Shown here: in pieces, positions 13,358 through 24,590 of the stretch | Layout of the letters: each line of letters starts with the position of its first letter | How positions within the stretch are numbered: position 1 is the first letter of the stretch | Assembly (NCBI GenBank): GCA_037389465.1 | Contig: JAZARR010000213.1 | Location: 5,004,501-5,068,500, forward strand | Direction of reading: 5' to 3' | Length of the DNA stretch: 64,000 nucleotides | DNA from: Baylisascaris procyonis | Taxonomy: Eukaryota > Nematoda > Chromadorea > Rhabditida > Ascarididae | Position numbers and translations under genes: made by a program | The notes under the pieces: model-generated | What the model saw: the letters and a program-made list of their open reading frames with translations, nothing else | What the model was told of the DNA's origin: nothing | Databases searched by the model: none

Positions 13358-14106
13358 GTACGATACTATGTTATAACCGGCATCATTACAACTATAATGA
13401 AAAGTGCGATACTTTCAACACGGTGGCATCAGTACTCATAACTCATTTTGGAATTAATATAACAACTTGAAAGTCGTCGGTCTGATTACAGAGATTATGT
13501 CAGTCAAATCATCTATTCTCAGTTTTGTGGTGACCGGTCCAAAGATACCAAAGGACGCACAAATAGTTCGGAAAAAACGCACTGCCGCTAAGCTGTGTGC
13601 AAGTACAAATTACCGAAATCATATAGGAAGGGCAGTGTGCTTTTGAAGAAAAGAACTGATCAAGAGCCATTTGTCAGTGGCAATAAATGCTTATTTATTA
13701 ACGTTAACGTTTACTTTCGTTTATGGTTTTAAAAGTTGCGATGCATAAAAACTATCAGAAAAGTGTGCCAAATAGGCTGGCACGATATTTGTTTTCGCAT
13801 CCGGCATATCGCATCAATCAACTTTACAAGTCATCAAAAGAAAATGAAATATGCACAAAATGATGCCCTTATAATTTAAATGCTCTGATCGATAGCACAA
13901 TTCTTCCACTGAACATTTATCGTTCTGTGCTTACATTAGCGTAAAAATCTGACCGATGTGAAATGTGTATAATTTATTAGAACATTGCTTATAGCTCCTT
14001 TTACAGCTGATGAATCAAACCAAAGTTACTTTTTAATATTAGCCTCTAGCATAAATTACATCAAATTTCGCGACTTTCCTGAATAATTCGCAGCTGCAAG
14101 TGTCGG

Positions 14107-14140
14107 GCAGACAGACAGACAGACATACGCATATACATAG
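14107..14140 (-). repeat. GTCT-type interspersed repeat, copy 4 (inverted)
   Basis: GCAGACAGACAGACAGACAT is a pure (GACA)n core, in inverse orientation to the other copies. AAATTT lies 39 nt away on the side expected for the inverted orientation (14063-14068). Confidence 0.55.
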
Positions 14141-14304
14141 GAACGACGTTGTCACAGCTCACTTTGGCAGAATGAGCTTGCAAAAGCTTATTGAAAGGTA
14201 AAGTTGGAAGGACACGAAGTTTGCAATCAGGTTTAGTTTGTCCTTCTTAGGGCACGACGAGTTCATTCGTAAAACGCCTGAGCAATCAGTTTTTTTTTGG
14301 CTAG

Positions 14305-14435
14305 GAAAAAGGAATTGGAACTGGCGCTTATACATGTTTCCGGTGAAAACGAAAGAAGAGATCGTACGGTGACTTTCGTTAAGGAAATGCTCGATAGTGA
14401 CATGATAAACACCAATGGGATAGGTAGCGATTAGA
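14305..14435 (+). CDS. Candidate terminal exon after a strong acceptor
   Basis: The acceptor is a run of T followed by GGCTAG (14296-14304). The following frame reads KKELELALIHVSGENERRDR, then TFVKEMLDSDMINTNGI, to TAG. Acidic and basic residues are well mixed and most codons start with a purine. Not recognised. Confidence 0.22.
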
Positions 14436-15240
14436 GCGGCAAAGGTTTTAATTGTTACCTGGAGAGACTGCTTGAGAAGATATCATGTGAGGATTGCTTG
14501 GAACTTCCTTTCTTCAAAAGAAAAAGATGTTCTTAGTATGAGCGAAACTTGGATAGCGATAACAAAATAAAGTTCAACCTCCTTAATGAAGTCTATATGC
14601 AACATCACCTAATGCTGACGCAATTCGTATAACCAGTTAAAAATACAACAATATTTTTTGGGTAATTGTGGAAACTATTTATAGAGACTAAAAACTACAA
14701 GTCATTTACAATTCATCTAATCGTACATGTAAGCGGCCAAATCGTATAACCGGTCATAAGTCTATGTGCCAACGTATAACCGATAATTGTGAAAACTAAT
14801 TTAAATTCATATGTTCATGTGTCAAAACTAAGAATTCAAATGGAAAATGGACAAATTGACCATTTGCAAATAATGTGAATGGATAATTGGAAGCTCTTTC
14901 CAATTTATGATCGAAATTTAATAAGTCTTTGGGATTCTGTTCCAATTTTTGCGATACATACACTGGATCGTATCGGCGAGATAGCCTGATTAACAAGTGA
15001 ATACACTTTGTAGACGACATTCTTATGCAGTTGCCTCTCAATCAACATTCGCGAATAAAGGAATAAATATATAAGGAAATATATAAATATATATACATCT
15101 AATAATGGTTTATATTTTGAGAAAGTTGCAAAGTAATTGCGAGTTTACGTTGTTAAAAAGAATTGAAGGATGCAAAGGTTATTGGCGGTGAAATATGAAA
15201 AACTGAAATCGTATCATTAACATCGGCTTTATTCATGACG

Positions 15241-15244
<4 letters not shown>

Positions 15245-15284
<40 letters not shown>
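15245..15284. repeat. (TA)n microsatellite
   Basis: About 20 uninterrupted TA dinucleotides, the longest simple repeat in the window. It is likely polymorphic in length. Confidence 0.95.
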
Positions 15285-15285
<1 letters not shown>

Positions 15286-15360
15286 CAAGCGAATATAAAT
15301 GAAAAGAAATATTTAGCGAGCTGTTTGGCTGTGAGATAGGTGCAGCAACATGAGCATGTA

Positions 15361-15501
15361 ATGTCCCGCCTTAGCTGCACCACCAATGGCAACATCTATT
15401 TATTAGACGCCATCCGTGTGCGTGGCAGAAAACATCGCGCAAGTGTTAACCCCTTCAGAATGGACAGCTCGCACCGCCTTCCTTCGTTCAATTATTCATA
15501 A
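15361..15501 (+). CDS. Candidate small ORF (46 aa)
   Basis: ATG at 15361 opens MSRLSCTTNGNIYLLDAIRV, then RGRKHRASVNPFRMDSSHR, to TAA 15501. It lies in a small G+C-richer island just after the (TA)n tract. A frame on the opposite strand is also open, so the coding strand is uncertain. Confidence 0.15.
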   Translation: MSRLSCTTNGNIYLLDAIRVRGRKHRASVNPFRMDSSHRLPSFNYS

Positions 15502-15709
15502 ATGTTGGTTCAGCGTTCAAATAGCTTTTAGATGCCAGGCACGGCTGGCTGCATTTACTATGTCGCATTATGCTCACAACATTTTCTAGAATAATAACGA
15601 CTATGAGGATAGGCAATGGTTTTAAAAGATTGTTTCATTCTTTCCCATCCCTCTGTCCTTTCATCATCTGCTTCGTCTCTGCACCTCTGAGAATAAGAAT
15701 CTCTTTCAG

Positions 15710-15824
15710 AACGATGATTCTTCATTTACACGCATGTTGCAGTGAAGAACAACTTCTCTGTGTAATGGAAACGTCGCTAGACGCTTTCTTGGAAACGGTT
15801 TCTGCGCCATATAAAATGCTTTAA
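15710..15824 (+). CDS. Candidate terminal exon or short gene (36 aa)
   Basis: After the acceptor ATCTCTTTCAG the frame holds an ATG at 15714. It reads MILHLHACCSEEQLLCVMET, then SLDAFLETVSAPYKML, to TAA. Not recognised; short. Confidence 0.2.
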
Positions 15825-15829
15825 ACGAA

Positions 15830-16990
15830 TATTACAGTGAGTCGATGAAAAAGATGTTCGTTTCCGATTAGGGCGAATATAAAAACGAGGAAGTGGAATG
15901 TTCGTGAGGCAATAGATCTTTTCAAATCTCTCTTGAGACATTCAACTCCATTATAAACTTCTTGAATAACCGATGAAAATCAATAATTGCATAGGCATTT
16001 CATTATCGCCCGTGCTGCTTTTATTCCATAATTTCTCGTCCAGAACTTCTGTTCTATGTTTTTCTATCTCGATGACTGTCCTCTTTGATCCTCTTTTGTG
16101 TTACAATGCTGTCAGTTCAATAACAGTTTTTCAAACTCTTATATTCCATCCTGGCTTCTTCATCTACTGAAGTTCGTACAGCAGATTGCGATCGTTTAGA
16201 ACAGCATCTAAAGCCACGTGCCATATGTATGCTTTCTCATTAAAACATTAAAACTCCATGACTGGAGCTGCAGTGATTGACATTTCTTTGTTTTCCATAT
16301 TTTCTGCATTTGCGTATTCCGCTTAACGTTTTCCGATTAGTGAAATCATGAGGAATGTCGCCTAAATTTCCACACTTTGAAATCCATGCCCATGTTTAAG
16401 TTGGAAAAATTTTTTGTGGTTTTTGGAAGGGCCAGAGGGCATTTTTAACAGAATACATTGAATGCGCATCCTCATGCGATCCATTTTTTTTCAATAATTT
16501 GTAATATCAATAACCTCTCGGATCTTTAATTCGTCGACTATGCTAACCTTCGAAAAAATTTTTTCATTAGTTTAGCAATTTTTATTCTGCACTGCGTAAC
16601 CATTGAATAAAATGCTTCTCAGCTATTAACCGTTTATACTTCAAATTGAGTTTCTGTAACAATGCCCATGTCTGCAGCACTTCTAATAGTTATTTAGCGT
16701 TTCTTTATTTTGCTAGAATTAAGAGGAAATGACCGTCACCGTGGAAGCTTACCATCTTCATATTTAATATCTTTTGACTTATATTCATTTTCCTCCATGC
16801 ATTCCATCGTTGCAATTGGGGCACTATGGAACCAGGCATCGCTTTATCATTTATATCAATAAACTATATGAAATATCGCCTAATTCGATTTCTACATCCA
16901 TTTGAAATCCAACAAATATATTTCAGTAGTTGTCATACTTGATAGATCAGTGCGCAAGCCATTATCACTAACACGAAGTTGATTCAAAAT
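15830..16990. other. No supported gene
   Basis: AT-rich. One short T-rich frame (15973-16170) has no splice support. Confidence 0.5.
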
Positions 16991-16996
16991 GTTACT

Positions 16997-17155
16997 TCAT
17001 TTTTTGATCAGTCTCATTTGTTCAAGCATATTTTCTAATGGCTGAAGAGTAGCGTACCACATCAGCCTTTTGGTTGTTGAGATGGCTGGCGCAGAAAAGC
17101 AATCTACAAACATCGCTATCGCGGTAAGCAAACAGAATTTTCGTAGCATCCACAT
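16997..17155 (-). CDS. Candidate secreted peptide precursor (52 aa), antisense alternative
   Basis: On the minus strand ATG at 17155 (context TCAAAAATG) opens a 52-residue frame. It begins MWMLRKFCLLTAIAMFVDCF and continues SAPAISTTKR. The basic n-region, hydrophobic core and small residues near SAPA resemble a signal peptide. A Lys-Arg pair follows, then LMWYATLQPLENMLEQMRLI and a final Lys-Lys. That is the layout of a small secreted peptide precursor with dibasic sites. The peptide matches no family I know. It overlaps the first exon of the plus-strand model, and the frame is short enough to be chance. Confidence 0.22.
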   Translation of the reverse strand: MWMLRKFCLLTAIAMFVDCFSAPAISTTKRLMWYATLQPLENMLEQMRLIKK

Positions 17156-17533
17156 TTTTGATGTAATCCTGCTATTAAATATTTTCAAAACTACCTGCCC
17201 TATTTCTGAGTATTTTTTATGCTGCATCTTTATGTCTATCCGCTCATTGTGTCTTCTGTTTGGTTAGCTGGCGCAATGATACGCATTACGTCTTTGAAAT
17301 ATATTCTCCGTATCCTTTGTATGTGATATTTGCTTAAGATGGCTATTGTGTCCACAACGAGCAGTAGCGAAAAGTTTGTGAGCACGGCTGGCTTCACGAA
17401 GGTGCTATTGAAAGGGAAAATAGGATCAATGCCTCAGCCTGTCGATTTGTTATCGTTGCCGCCTTTTAGACGTCTTCCACTGACGCCGTTCATTCATTTG
17501 AATTGTTTCTGGGAGGCGTTTGTTCGCTTTTGA
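17082..17533 (+). CDS. Two-exon candidate small protein (78 aa)
   Basis: ATG at 17082 follows TTGTTGAG and opens MAGAEKQSTNIAIA, ending at a strong donor GCG|GTAAGC at 17123. Exon 17339-17533 follows ATTTGCTTAAG in phase 0, reads AIVSTTSSSEKFVSTAGFTK, then LLSLPPFRRLPLTPF, and stops with TGA. The 215-nt intron is AT-rich. The second exon also begins with ATG, so it could be a separate start. A frame on the opposite strand (16997-17155) overlaps the first exon and looks like a secreted peptide; both cannot easily be right. No family recognised. Confidence 0.27.
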
Positions 17534-18894
17534 AGTGTCATATTATTTCTTTCGCTATATATCTACTCGAACGAATCGGCTTACAACTTTTAAATATTCA
17601 CTTTAGTTTGTGTCACTTCTTTTTTTATAGAAGCACTTCGAGAACTCTGAATTGCATCAGAAAAGGTTTATGCTTCATTCGTTTCCAATGTAGCGTGACT
17701 CGGCTTGTTTTTGCATTTAATTTAAAAACAGTTTAATCGCTTTACTATGAAAAATTGGCATCACTCCGACTGCTCTCATAAAGATGAATTTCAGTCACAC
17801 ATGGGAACGTTATTTGTGATAAACTCACAAAAAAGTTGCTGTTCTCGACAATGCACTAACAGATACTGGGCGCTTGCACTTCCTCTCACCTACACATCGC
17901 TTCCGTTTGCCCTTCATCATCGCGATTCTCCCTAGCTGCGACCCTTCTCATTTTATTATATTAGACAATTTCATTGGCCTCAACATGAGCCCAACCATCG
18001 TTGTTTACTTGAGTCGAATATGAGACCGATATTTTGCTCGTAAATATTCCTTTTTAAGAAGTCTTTGGTAGACATATGACTTGAAACAATTATCTCAAGG
18101 AATACCACACGTTGAATTGTGATGAATATATGGATTTAATTCACATTCACTTTCACGTCAGTCTGATTATTATTAATATGTCCATTAGTAAAACTCGTAA
18201 AGTTCTCGGGGAGAATTTGTTGCTCGATTGAGAACCAACCTACATTTTGCTTGTTAGCCATTGCACAATCATTAAAAAGGGGCTTTTGAAAAGTTGTGAC
18301 AGCTGTCGCAATGAGATGTCAACGAGAATTACGTTATGTTCGTGCAGAGATCAACGTTAATTTTCCGAGGTTGACGTTATTTACAGCGGACTGTTGCTGA
18401 CTACAAAGGCTCATAGATCTACGATAAGTGTTTAGTGGTTTGGGGGTCGACCACTCGAAGACAGGTGTTGTGCTATTAGAGCAGATGTAAAGCGAACAAC
18501 GAGGAGAAGCGAAAAACAAAATCGACTCCCTCCTCACTGTTTAGCTGTCTTTTGTAGGGGATACCGTCCGGATTTGTCACTATATTTCATGAGCGCGCAG
18601 GAGATTTATTGAATGAAGCAAGGAAAATAATCACTGCTGATCTGTTTTTTAAAATATATTCCTGTATTTTATGCGCATACTGATGCCAAAATAACAATAT
18701 TTTCTCCATCAATTCTCATGTTTTTCAGCGGAATTCCAATTCATTCACATCGGTGCGCTCGAATTATTTTGTCACCAAATATGAAGAACTAAAGCTTTTA
18801 AATTCTCAGACTCCACTTCCTTCCATATATCTCCACATCAGGTGTCTGATCTGTTTTTTTTTTCGAATTTAAAAACAGCATCGGAAGAATACTT

Positions 18895-19119
18895 CTACTC
18901 TGTTAATTGATTCCTCAAGAAAGCTTTAGCTGCTACATGTTTATTTTGCACTCGCTCTTTAGAATATTTTAACACTGCAAATGTGAAACTTGAGATTCGG
19001 CTAATGATCGCTATTTCGAAATGCAGATTTAATCCTCTAGCTTCAATTTTTTCAGTGATCGTTAGATTACCCTCACTTTCCGAGGTGCAGTAATCGGTTC
19101 CTTCGGAGGGGCGAATCAT
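18895..19119 (-). CDS. Candidate ORF (74 aa) with strong purine bias
   Basis: ATG at 19119 on the minus strand opens MIRPSEGTDYCTSESEGNLT, then ITEKIEARGLNLHFEIAII, then KYSKERVQNKHVAAKAFLRN, to TAG 18895. About two-thirds of codons begin with a purine. A TTTGCAG inside could be an acceptor. Not recognised. Confidence 0.24.
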   Translation of the reverse strand: MIRPSEGTDYCTSESEGNLTITEKIEARGLNLHFEIAIISRISSFTFAVLKYSKERVQNKHVAAKAFLRNQLTE

Positions 19120-20024
19120 ATAGGGGATGAGGGATGGGATAGGTGGTTGCTTTCTTTACTCTTGCTGCATTTAATGACATTCAGTGCACGCAGAGGATGT
19201 TAGAAACATCGGCGTTGAATCTTGTTGAGGTAGGATTAAGAGGGTGAAATCGGCTGCATTGAATTGTTCGAATTTTCAGTTACTTGCGCATTATCGGGTA
19301 TGCGTTGATTGCAAAATATGAAAAGGTAAAACCATAGTTAAACTATAAACGATCAGAACTAATAAGTGAAAGAGGATGTAGTTTGATATGTATACAAATC
19401 GAGGAGTTTTACATGATTTTGCTATTATTGATGCATCATAATAACGTGTGGGAAACACCGATATGATTTTAACTAGTATGATCGACATCTTCATTGCCTG
19501 GTACTTGTGCTATATACCGTTGTGTGAGAGGATATGAGGAGGAGTTTTCGAGATGCAGCATTGAGCTTCATTCTGTTGTTCTTTGCTTAAGCGATGAGCA
19601 AGCTTCATCCGGTGTATTGGAAAGTGCTAGTTGATTTAATTTCTCTTTTTGAAGTCAGCAACAACTGTGAATTTCGTGCGAGCACTTCAGATATTGCTTT
19701 GCTTCCCTATGTTTTTTGAATGGCTCGCTGATGAACAAGCTGATTGATTTATTCAGCCATTTCTTAGCTCTATGATAACCAGCTTTTTCTGTAAGGTTGT
19801 TACTGACTAAAGTAGATTTTTTTCAAAAATGCAAACCACTGCATTTTTATTGCTCAATCTTCCATTATCTGAAAAAAGTTAAGCATGTATAGCTTTTGAT
19901 TCTTTCCAGAGTGTTGCAAAAACAGAATAAAACCTTTCCTTCTTTAATATTGATGGATTATTGGTCATTTCGTGCAAATGGCTACAACTGTCGTAAGTCG
20001 GTGTTTTTTTTTTTTGCTCATTAG

Positions 20025-20154
20025 GTTGACAAATTATAATTTAAGTGGTCCGAAGACTTCTTTGAAGAAATTCTCCGCTTATGACAAATTGATGATTGGA
20101 AACGAGAAATTCGAAGGTTTAATCATTACTAAGGGCAGGCGCCCGAATGAGTGA
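20025..20154 (+). CDS. Candidate terminal exon after a T-tract acceptor
   Basis: A run of T then GCTCATTAG (ending 20024) is a convincing acceptor. The frame then reads TNYNLSGPKTSLKKFSAYDK, then LMIGNEKFEGLIITKGRRP, to TGA 20154. Just upstream, ATGGCTACAACTGTC meets a consensus donor GTAAGT, but the 32-nt gap is too short and the phase is wrong for a direct join. Not recognised. Confidence 0.25.
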
Positions 20155-20405
20155 TTCACCGATCATGCAACGTTCTTCTAGCACAATTGAGTTTTTGAAA
20201 GAGCACGCTTATTTAAGGGAGTCTATGCACTTGGCCTTTTTTATATATGATGATTTAACTCGTCGCCACTTCCTATTTTTTATTACATATTTGGTAAATT
20301 GTCGGCGTCTATAGTTCGACGACCGCCCCAAAGAAGTTTCTTATGGCAAGCGTCTTCAATTGTTTTAATTGGTAGTTGTTGCAACCAGCGAGTCTCAAGA
20401 TGTGG

Positions 20406-20700
20406 TCAAATCGAATGCAATAGTCCATTTTCTGTTTGGATAAGGGGTTCATTCATTCCATTCTGTTGCCTATAAGAAAACTGTATTAATTGATGTTGTT
20501 GATCATATCTGCAGTCAAAATTGTAAAGTTGAGATGTTTTGGTCAATTTCTGTAGTCTTAATTAAATATGAAGTGTTTCCATAAACCCGAATAAAAAAAA
20601 AATGTACTGACTGTCCTTCATCGAGTATCTCCGCATTCAACCGTTTGTTTTGCATTCTCATCCGTTTGCTATAGAAGCTATCCACTCTTTGTTTTTCCAT
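20406..20700 (-). CDS. Two-exon candidate small protein (about 50 aa)
   Basis: The minus-strand ATG at 20700 sits in an A-rich context and opens MEKQRVDSFYSKRMRMQNKR, then LNAEILDEG. The exon ends at 20612 before GTCAGT. An exon beginning at 20469 after TTTTCTTATAG continues in matching phase with QQNGMNEPLIQTENG and stops at 20406. Over 70% of first-exon codons begin with a purine. The result is short and hydrophilic, with no recognised domain. It may be only the 5' part of a longer gene. Confidence 0.3.
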
Positions 20701-21700
20701 TTTTTATGTATTTGCATATTTCGATGGCTATAACATTGCTCAGTCATAGCGAACTACGTGTAACCATCTTTTAATGCGAATTTTTTTCACTTGACACCTA
20801 CACGACATGCTAATGATTGAAGCGTTATCCAGGTGTGCTTTCAGCTTCCGTGCAATCAACCTGTCATTCTTCTTCATATATTCCAGATTCGTCAAGAGTG
20901 ACTTACGTTAATGCATTTTTCCACCGGTCACCATCTGTGGCAATTTTTTTCCAGCGGTGATTTTATATTGATGTCGAGGAAGGGTACATATACGTGACAA
21001 GCTAACTTAGCTGCGTGAATGGATTATATGCGGCGTCCATTGGCAGATTAATATTGTCTGGCGCACTCTTCGTCAATTGCACTACTAAGTGACGTTTTTA
21101 CGGGGAGCAATTTCGATTTACGTTCCCATCGAGATCGATTCAATTTATTTTGCTCACGTTCGAGTTCTATTGCTTGCATACAATTTCATTGATTTCTATG
21201 AATTATTCAAGCAACGTATTGAATAGATCATGGAGCTCTGTGTTGAACAACTCTCATGGCATATGAAGTTTATGGAGATGCTCATCTCTGAACACTAAAG
21301 GAAGTGTTAGCTTTTGGCGATTGATAGATGCGCACTGTTTCATTGCTACTGAACTGCATAAATGTATTAATTTTATAGGAAGGTGGTTTAATTTATTTCG
21401 CCGTAATCACTCTTTCGGATAATTTCCTACTCCGAAGGTAAATGCTTGTTACGCCTACTGTACTTCTGTCATCACAATATCGCTAGAATCAATACTTTCA
21501 CCGAGAAAACTTTTTTTTTCGTTAAAAAAATATTTGCTCATTGTTACTTTCTTTCCTTATTTGACGAAGTCAGCGAATTTAATTGAATATGTAAGACGAT
21601 TTCAGTTGGCTTTAATTTTAATCATCTTATGCTTATTTTAGTTTATCTTCAAGATGTGAACACAATGCGCAAACGAATCATTTGTAACGATTTTTGATCG

Positions 21701-21780
21701 TAGAGCAGCTTGATTATGATTGTAGAGCAGTTTGACTGTGACCATAGAGCAGTTTGACTGTGATCGTAGAACAGTGTGCA
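21701..21780. repeat. 22-bp tandem repeat, about 3.6 copies
   Basis: The unit TAGAGCAGTTTGACTGTGAT plus two bases begins at 21701, 21723, 21745 and (partial) 21767. Copies differ at a few positions. Confidence 0.85.
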
Positions 21781-21972
21781 CTATGAAATGCTCTAATAAG
21801 TGTCGCTTTGATGCTACGAGTAGGGTGTATAAGAATTGTTATTGCCAACTCCGATTCAGCGTTGTTTCTTCGTTCATTATTTCTGCGCTCGTTTTTCTGC
21901 GGCCGTATGTGCCGATGCCATTGGGCCCTGGTGGGGCAGTGCTCGACTAATAATGGTGTTTCGTTTTATCAG

Positions 21973-22080
21973 GCTGATCGACAAGGGTTAAGTGCTGTTG
22001 ATCATGAAGAGGATACTTTTCGAATCTACGAATCATCAACCGTCCATATTCACATGGCGGACCTAACTTATTCTCTATGA
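21973..22080 (+). CDS. Candidate terminal exon
   Basis: After the acceptor CGTTTTATCAG the frame reads ADRQGLSAVDHEEDTFRIYE, then SSTVHIHMADLTYSL, to TGA 22080. The acidic, codon-biased stretch is short (35 residues) and not recognised. A longer unspliced frame covers it from 21808. Confidence 0.22.
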   Translation, partial: ADRQGLSAVDHEEDTFRIYESSTVHIHMADLTYSL

Positions 22081-22092
22081 ATTTATTTGTGA

Positions 22093-22230
22093 AGGACTCA
22101 TAAAGTGGTTGAATATCTATTCAATTTTTATCCTGAAATGATGCGTATCTCGGAGATCAGCGGTTTTCCGGTTGAGACCGATGTTGAACATTACCGAATC
22201 GAAGGATGGATACAAGTTTGCGGCAAGTGA
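22093..22230 (+). CDS. Coding-like open block (45 codons)
   Basis: Open from TGA 22090-22092 to TGA 22230. It reads RTHKVVEYLFNFYPEMMRIS, then GFPVETDVEHYRIEGWIQV. Two thirds of codons from the ATG pair onward start with a purine. No clear acceptor precedes it. Its relation to the block at 21973-22080 is unclear. Not recognised. Confidence 0.2.
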   Translation, partial: RTHKVVEYLFNFYPEMMRISEISGFPVETDVEHYRIEGWIQVCGK

Positions 22231-22644
22231 TTTGTCATTTTGCAAAATCATTGTTTTTTGTGCAACTATTCATTTCACTCATGTTTTTATGGTCGTAAAT
22301 TCGTTTTACGTATTACTTGCTGGTCGCATTCTTTTTGCACCTGTCTCATTTCGAAAACGATCGCAGAAGTTACGCTTCAACAGGTTCTTTCTCGCGATGT
22401 TAATCGGAATTTTACTTGCGAATCCCGAGTATCGATGCACCAATTAAAACAGAAGTCCGTAATCGAAATCATTTTCAATTAATAGGTTTGGAGAATTAAA
22501 AGTGCCATTTATGTGATCCGGGAATGTGAACAAATTCAAATCTAAGTGCGTACAAGAATATGCGAAGCATAGATTATGCGCAGTGTTTAATTGTCATTTA
22601 ATGTGTGATGGAAATTTTGGAATTGAGCCAGACGAAAGCAGAAA

Positions 22645-22860
22645 TCAAATAGTATGCATTCGATTATGCTTCAGATTCAACCTGTTATAAAGACTTCGCA
22701 TTTGCTCACGTATGTCTGGTGCTGCAATTGATGGTCCACTACCATAATCTATCATAATATAGTACTTGTTGTGTGCTATTCGAATGGATGATTGTATTGT
22801 ATGGGCTGCTTCACTGATATCATTCGTTTCATACCTATCGCAGGGCCATAGTGCATAGAC
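22645..22860 (-). CDS. Open block, candidate terminal exon
   Basis: The minus strand is open for about 80 codons to TGA 22645 with no ATG start. It reads SEAAHTIQSSIRIAHNKYYI, then MIDYGSGPSIAAPDIREQMR. A possible acceptor (GATATCAG) lies about 20 codons into the open stretch, just before SEAAH. It lies downstream of the 23171-24442 model on the same strand and might be part of that gene by another splice. Not recognised. Confidence 0.24.
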   Translation of the reverse strand, partial: VYALWPCDRYETNDISEAAHTIQSSIRIAHNKYYIMIDYGSGPSIAAPDIREQMRSLYNRLNLKHNRMHTI

Positions 22861-23170
22861 AATCGCCAAATTGATCGATACATTTCATCATCATACCAAT
22901 AACAATCATATAAGGCCTTAAACGAACATATAACGGAATCTACAAATTCTTTGTAGCAATTAACATTTTTGCTTATTATTGCTAAATTTTTGAGTAATTT
23001 CGCCGCAAAATTTGAATAGTCTCAGTAATAATCAGGTGCTTTAACAAATTTTTGCTGCAATATTACTTTCCACAGAAGTCTACATGATGATTGTATGCGA
23101 ACTATTCACACAAAGATTATACCCTCATCGAGAGTATTACCGACACACTCTGTCTAGTTTTATAGCTCAC

Positions 23171-24442
23171 TTATGCAACGGTGCACTTGCACAATTGGTT
23201 GGCTATTTCTTGTGGATTATTTACAGCATTTAACGTTTTATGAACACCCCACAGGCGATCATTAGTGGCATTTACCGTGTCCATGAGGGTACTTCCCACT
23301 GATTTCGTTATCTTTGCCGTTCTATTTTCATATGTTTGCAAAGTTGTAGAGTGGCTCCGAACTAAGCTTTGTTTAATATTGCTTGCGTATTTCACTGTTT
23401 AAAATAGTGAAGAGTTTTTCGCTCACGCGTTATGTATGTGAGGAGTTTATTGCTTTACAAACGTGGACAATTGACAATTTTTTTGAGTAGCTCTGTATTA
23501 GCTGAATACTAAGATACAATATTCGATGTATTTTAAATGTACTTTAAATGCCACTCGCATTTTCATAGTGTCCTTACACTAGCGAAGACCTTTACCTGCG
23601 CTTTATCTTCGAAAATAGATTCCTTTATTCAAGCATTTAGTTCATTTTATAATTTTAATAGCATAGTTGTATTCTTACTATTACAGTGAGCTGCATTAAG
23701 TGAATTTTACATTTGAAGTGACATTACCTTCGATTTCCAATAATATTATCTCATTTCATTCCGTTATCGCCACTGCTGCTCTTCTCCTTATTTAGATCGA
23801 TTGCATTTCTTGTTTTCACATAGGACCTTTTCAACTCTTCATTTCAGTCCTCGATTTAATTTTTCAAAATTTGGTTCCCAACTTTCTCCTCATACATTCT
23901 CATTTCTCCTCAACAGAAATCTTCAGTCTATTATGTGCTTTGGATATGTTTATGTAATTTTCAATCGCTTTTGTGGTTTTTTCAATGTCTTATGCTAATT
24001 CACTTTATTCAAGGGCTACTTTATTAACTTTTGAGATCATAAGATCTAACGTTTTGTCTTTTGGAAGTTTAAATTTTATTCAACCTAGATTATAATGTAA
24101 GAATAATGTCAACTCAAGAGCTGTTCTAAGGTCACACTTTCTGTTAATTGGGAAACGTGTAAATAGAAAAGATAATTGTAACCGGCAACCCTGAACTTAT
24201 AGTAACAAGGTGAAAGAGTTGGAAAATACGATCTAATAAACGAATTTTGGTCTTAATACCTGAATGAGGTGTAAATAATGTCTGACTGATGTACGTAATA
24301 TAATATTTAACTGATATGATTTTGTGAATGGAAACAAAGCAACCTTTATCGTTTTCGCTGGTTTCGTCTGCTCTGTGATAAACCTTCGGAAATAAAGTCT
24401 TATTCCTCCCACGAAACAAGTGAAATTCCTCGTTTCCTAACA
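23171..24442 (-). CDS. Two-exon candidate with N-glycosylation motifs
   Basis: Exon 24442-24344 follows CTTAGACAG and reads EEFHLFRGRNKTLFPKVYH, then RADETSENDK. Exon 23394-23171 follows ATTTTAAACAG and reads KYASNIKQSLVRSHSTTLQT, then NRTAKITKSVG, then VNATNDRLWG. It ends as CKCTVA and a stop. The phases agree (one base plus two), but the donor AAAG|GTTGCT is weak. About 72% of codons in the second exon begin with a purine, which favours this strand and frame. Three NxT motifs (NKT, NRT, NAT) would suit an extracellular protein, though no signal peptide is in view. The start is missing; the intron would be about 950 nt. Confidence 0.32.
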
Positions 24443-24465
24443 CTGTCTAAGGTTGAGAGTTTTTT

Positions 24466-24590
24466 CAGGATAGCATTAGATATTGTTTTTCAGGATTTTT
24501 CAGGATATAACATTTTCAGGATTTTTCAAGCAATTCCAATAAATATAAAGCCATATTTAGCATTAGATATTGTTCAGACTATAGATGCGA
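24466..24590. repeat. Local duplications: TTTTCAGGAT units and a 17-bp repeat
   Basis: TTTTCAGGAT occurs about four times between 24466 and 24526. TAGCATTAGATATTGTT occurs at 24471 and again at 24558. Confidence 0.7.
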
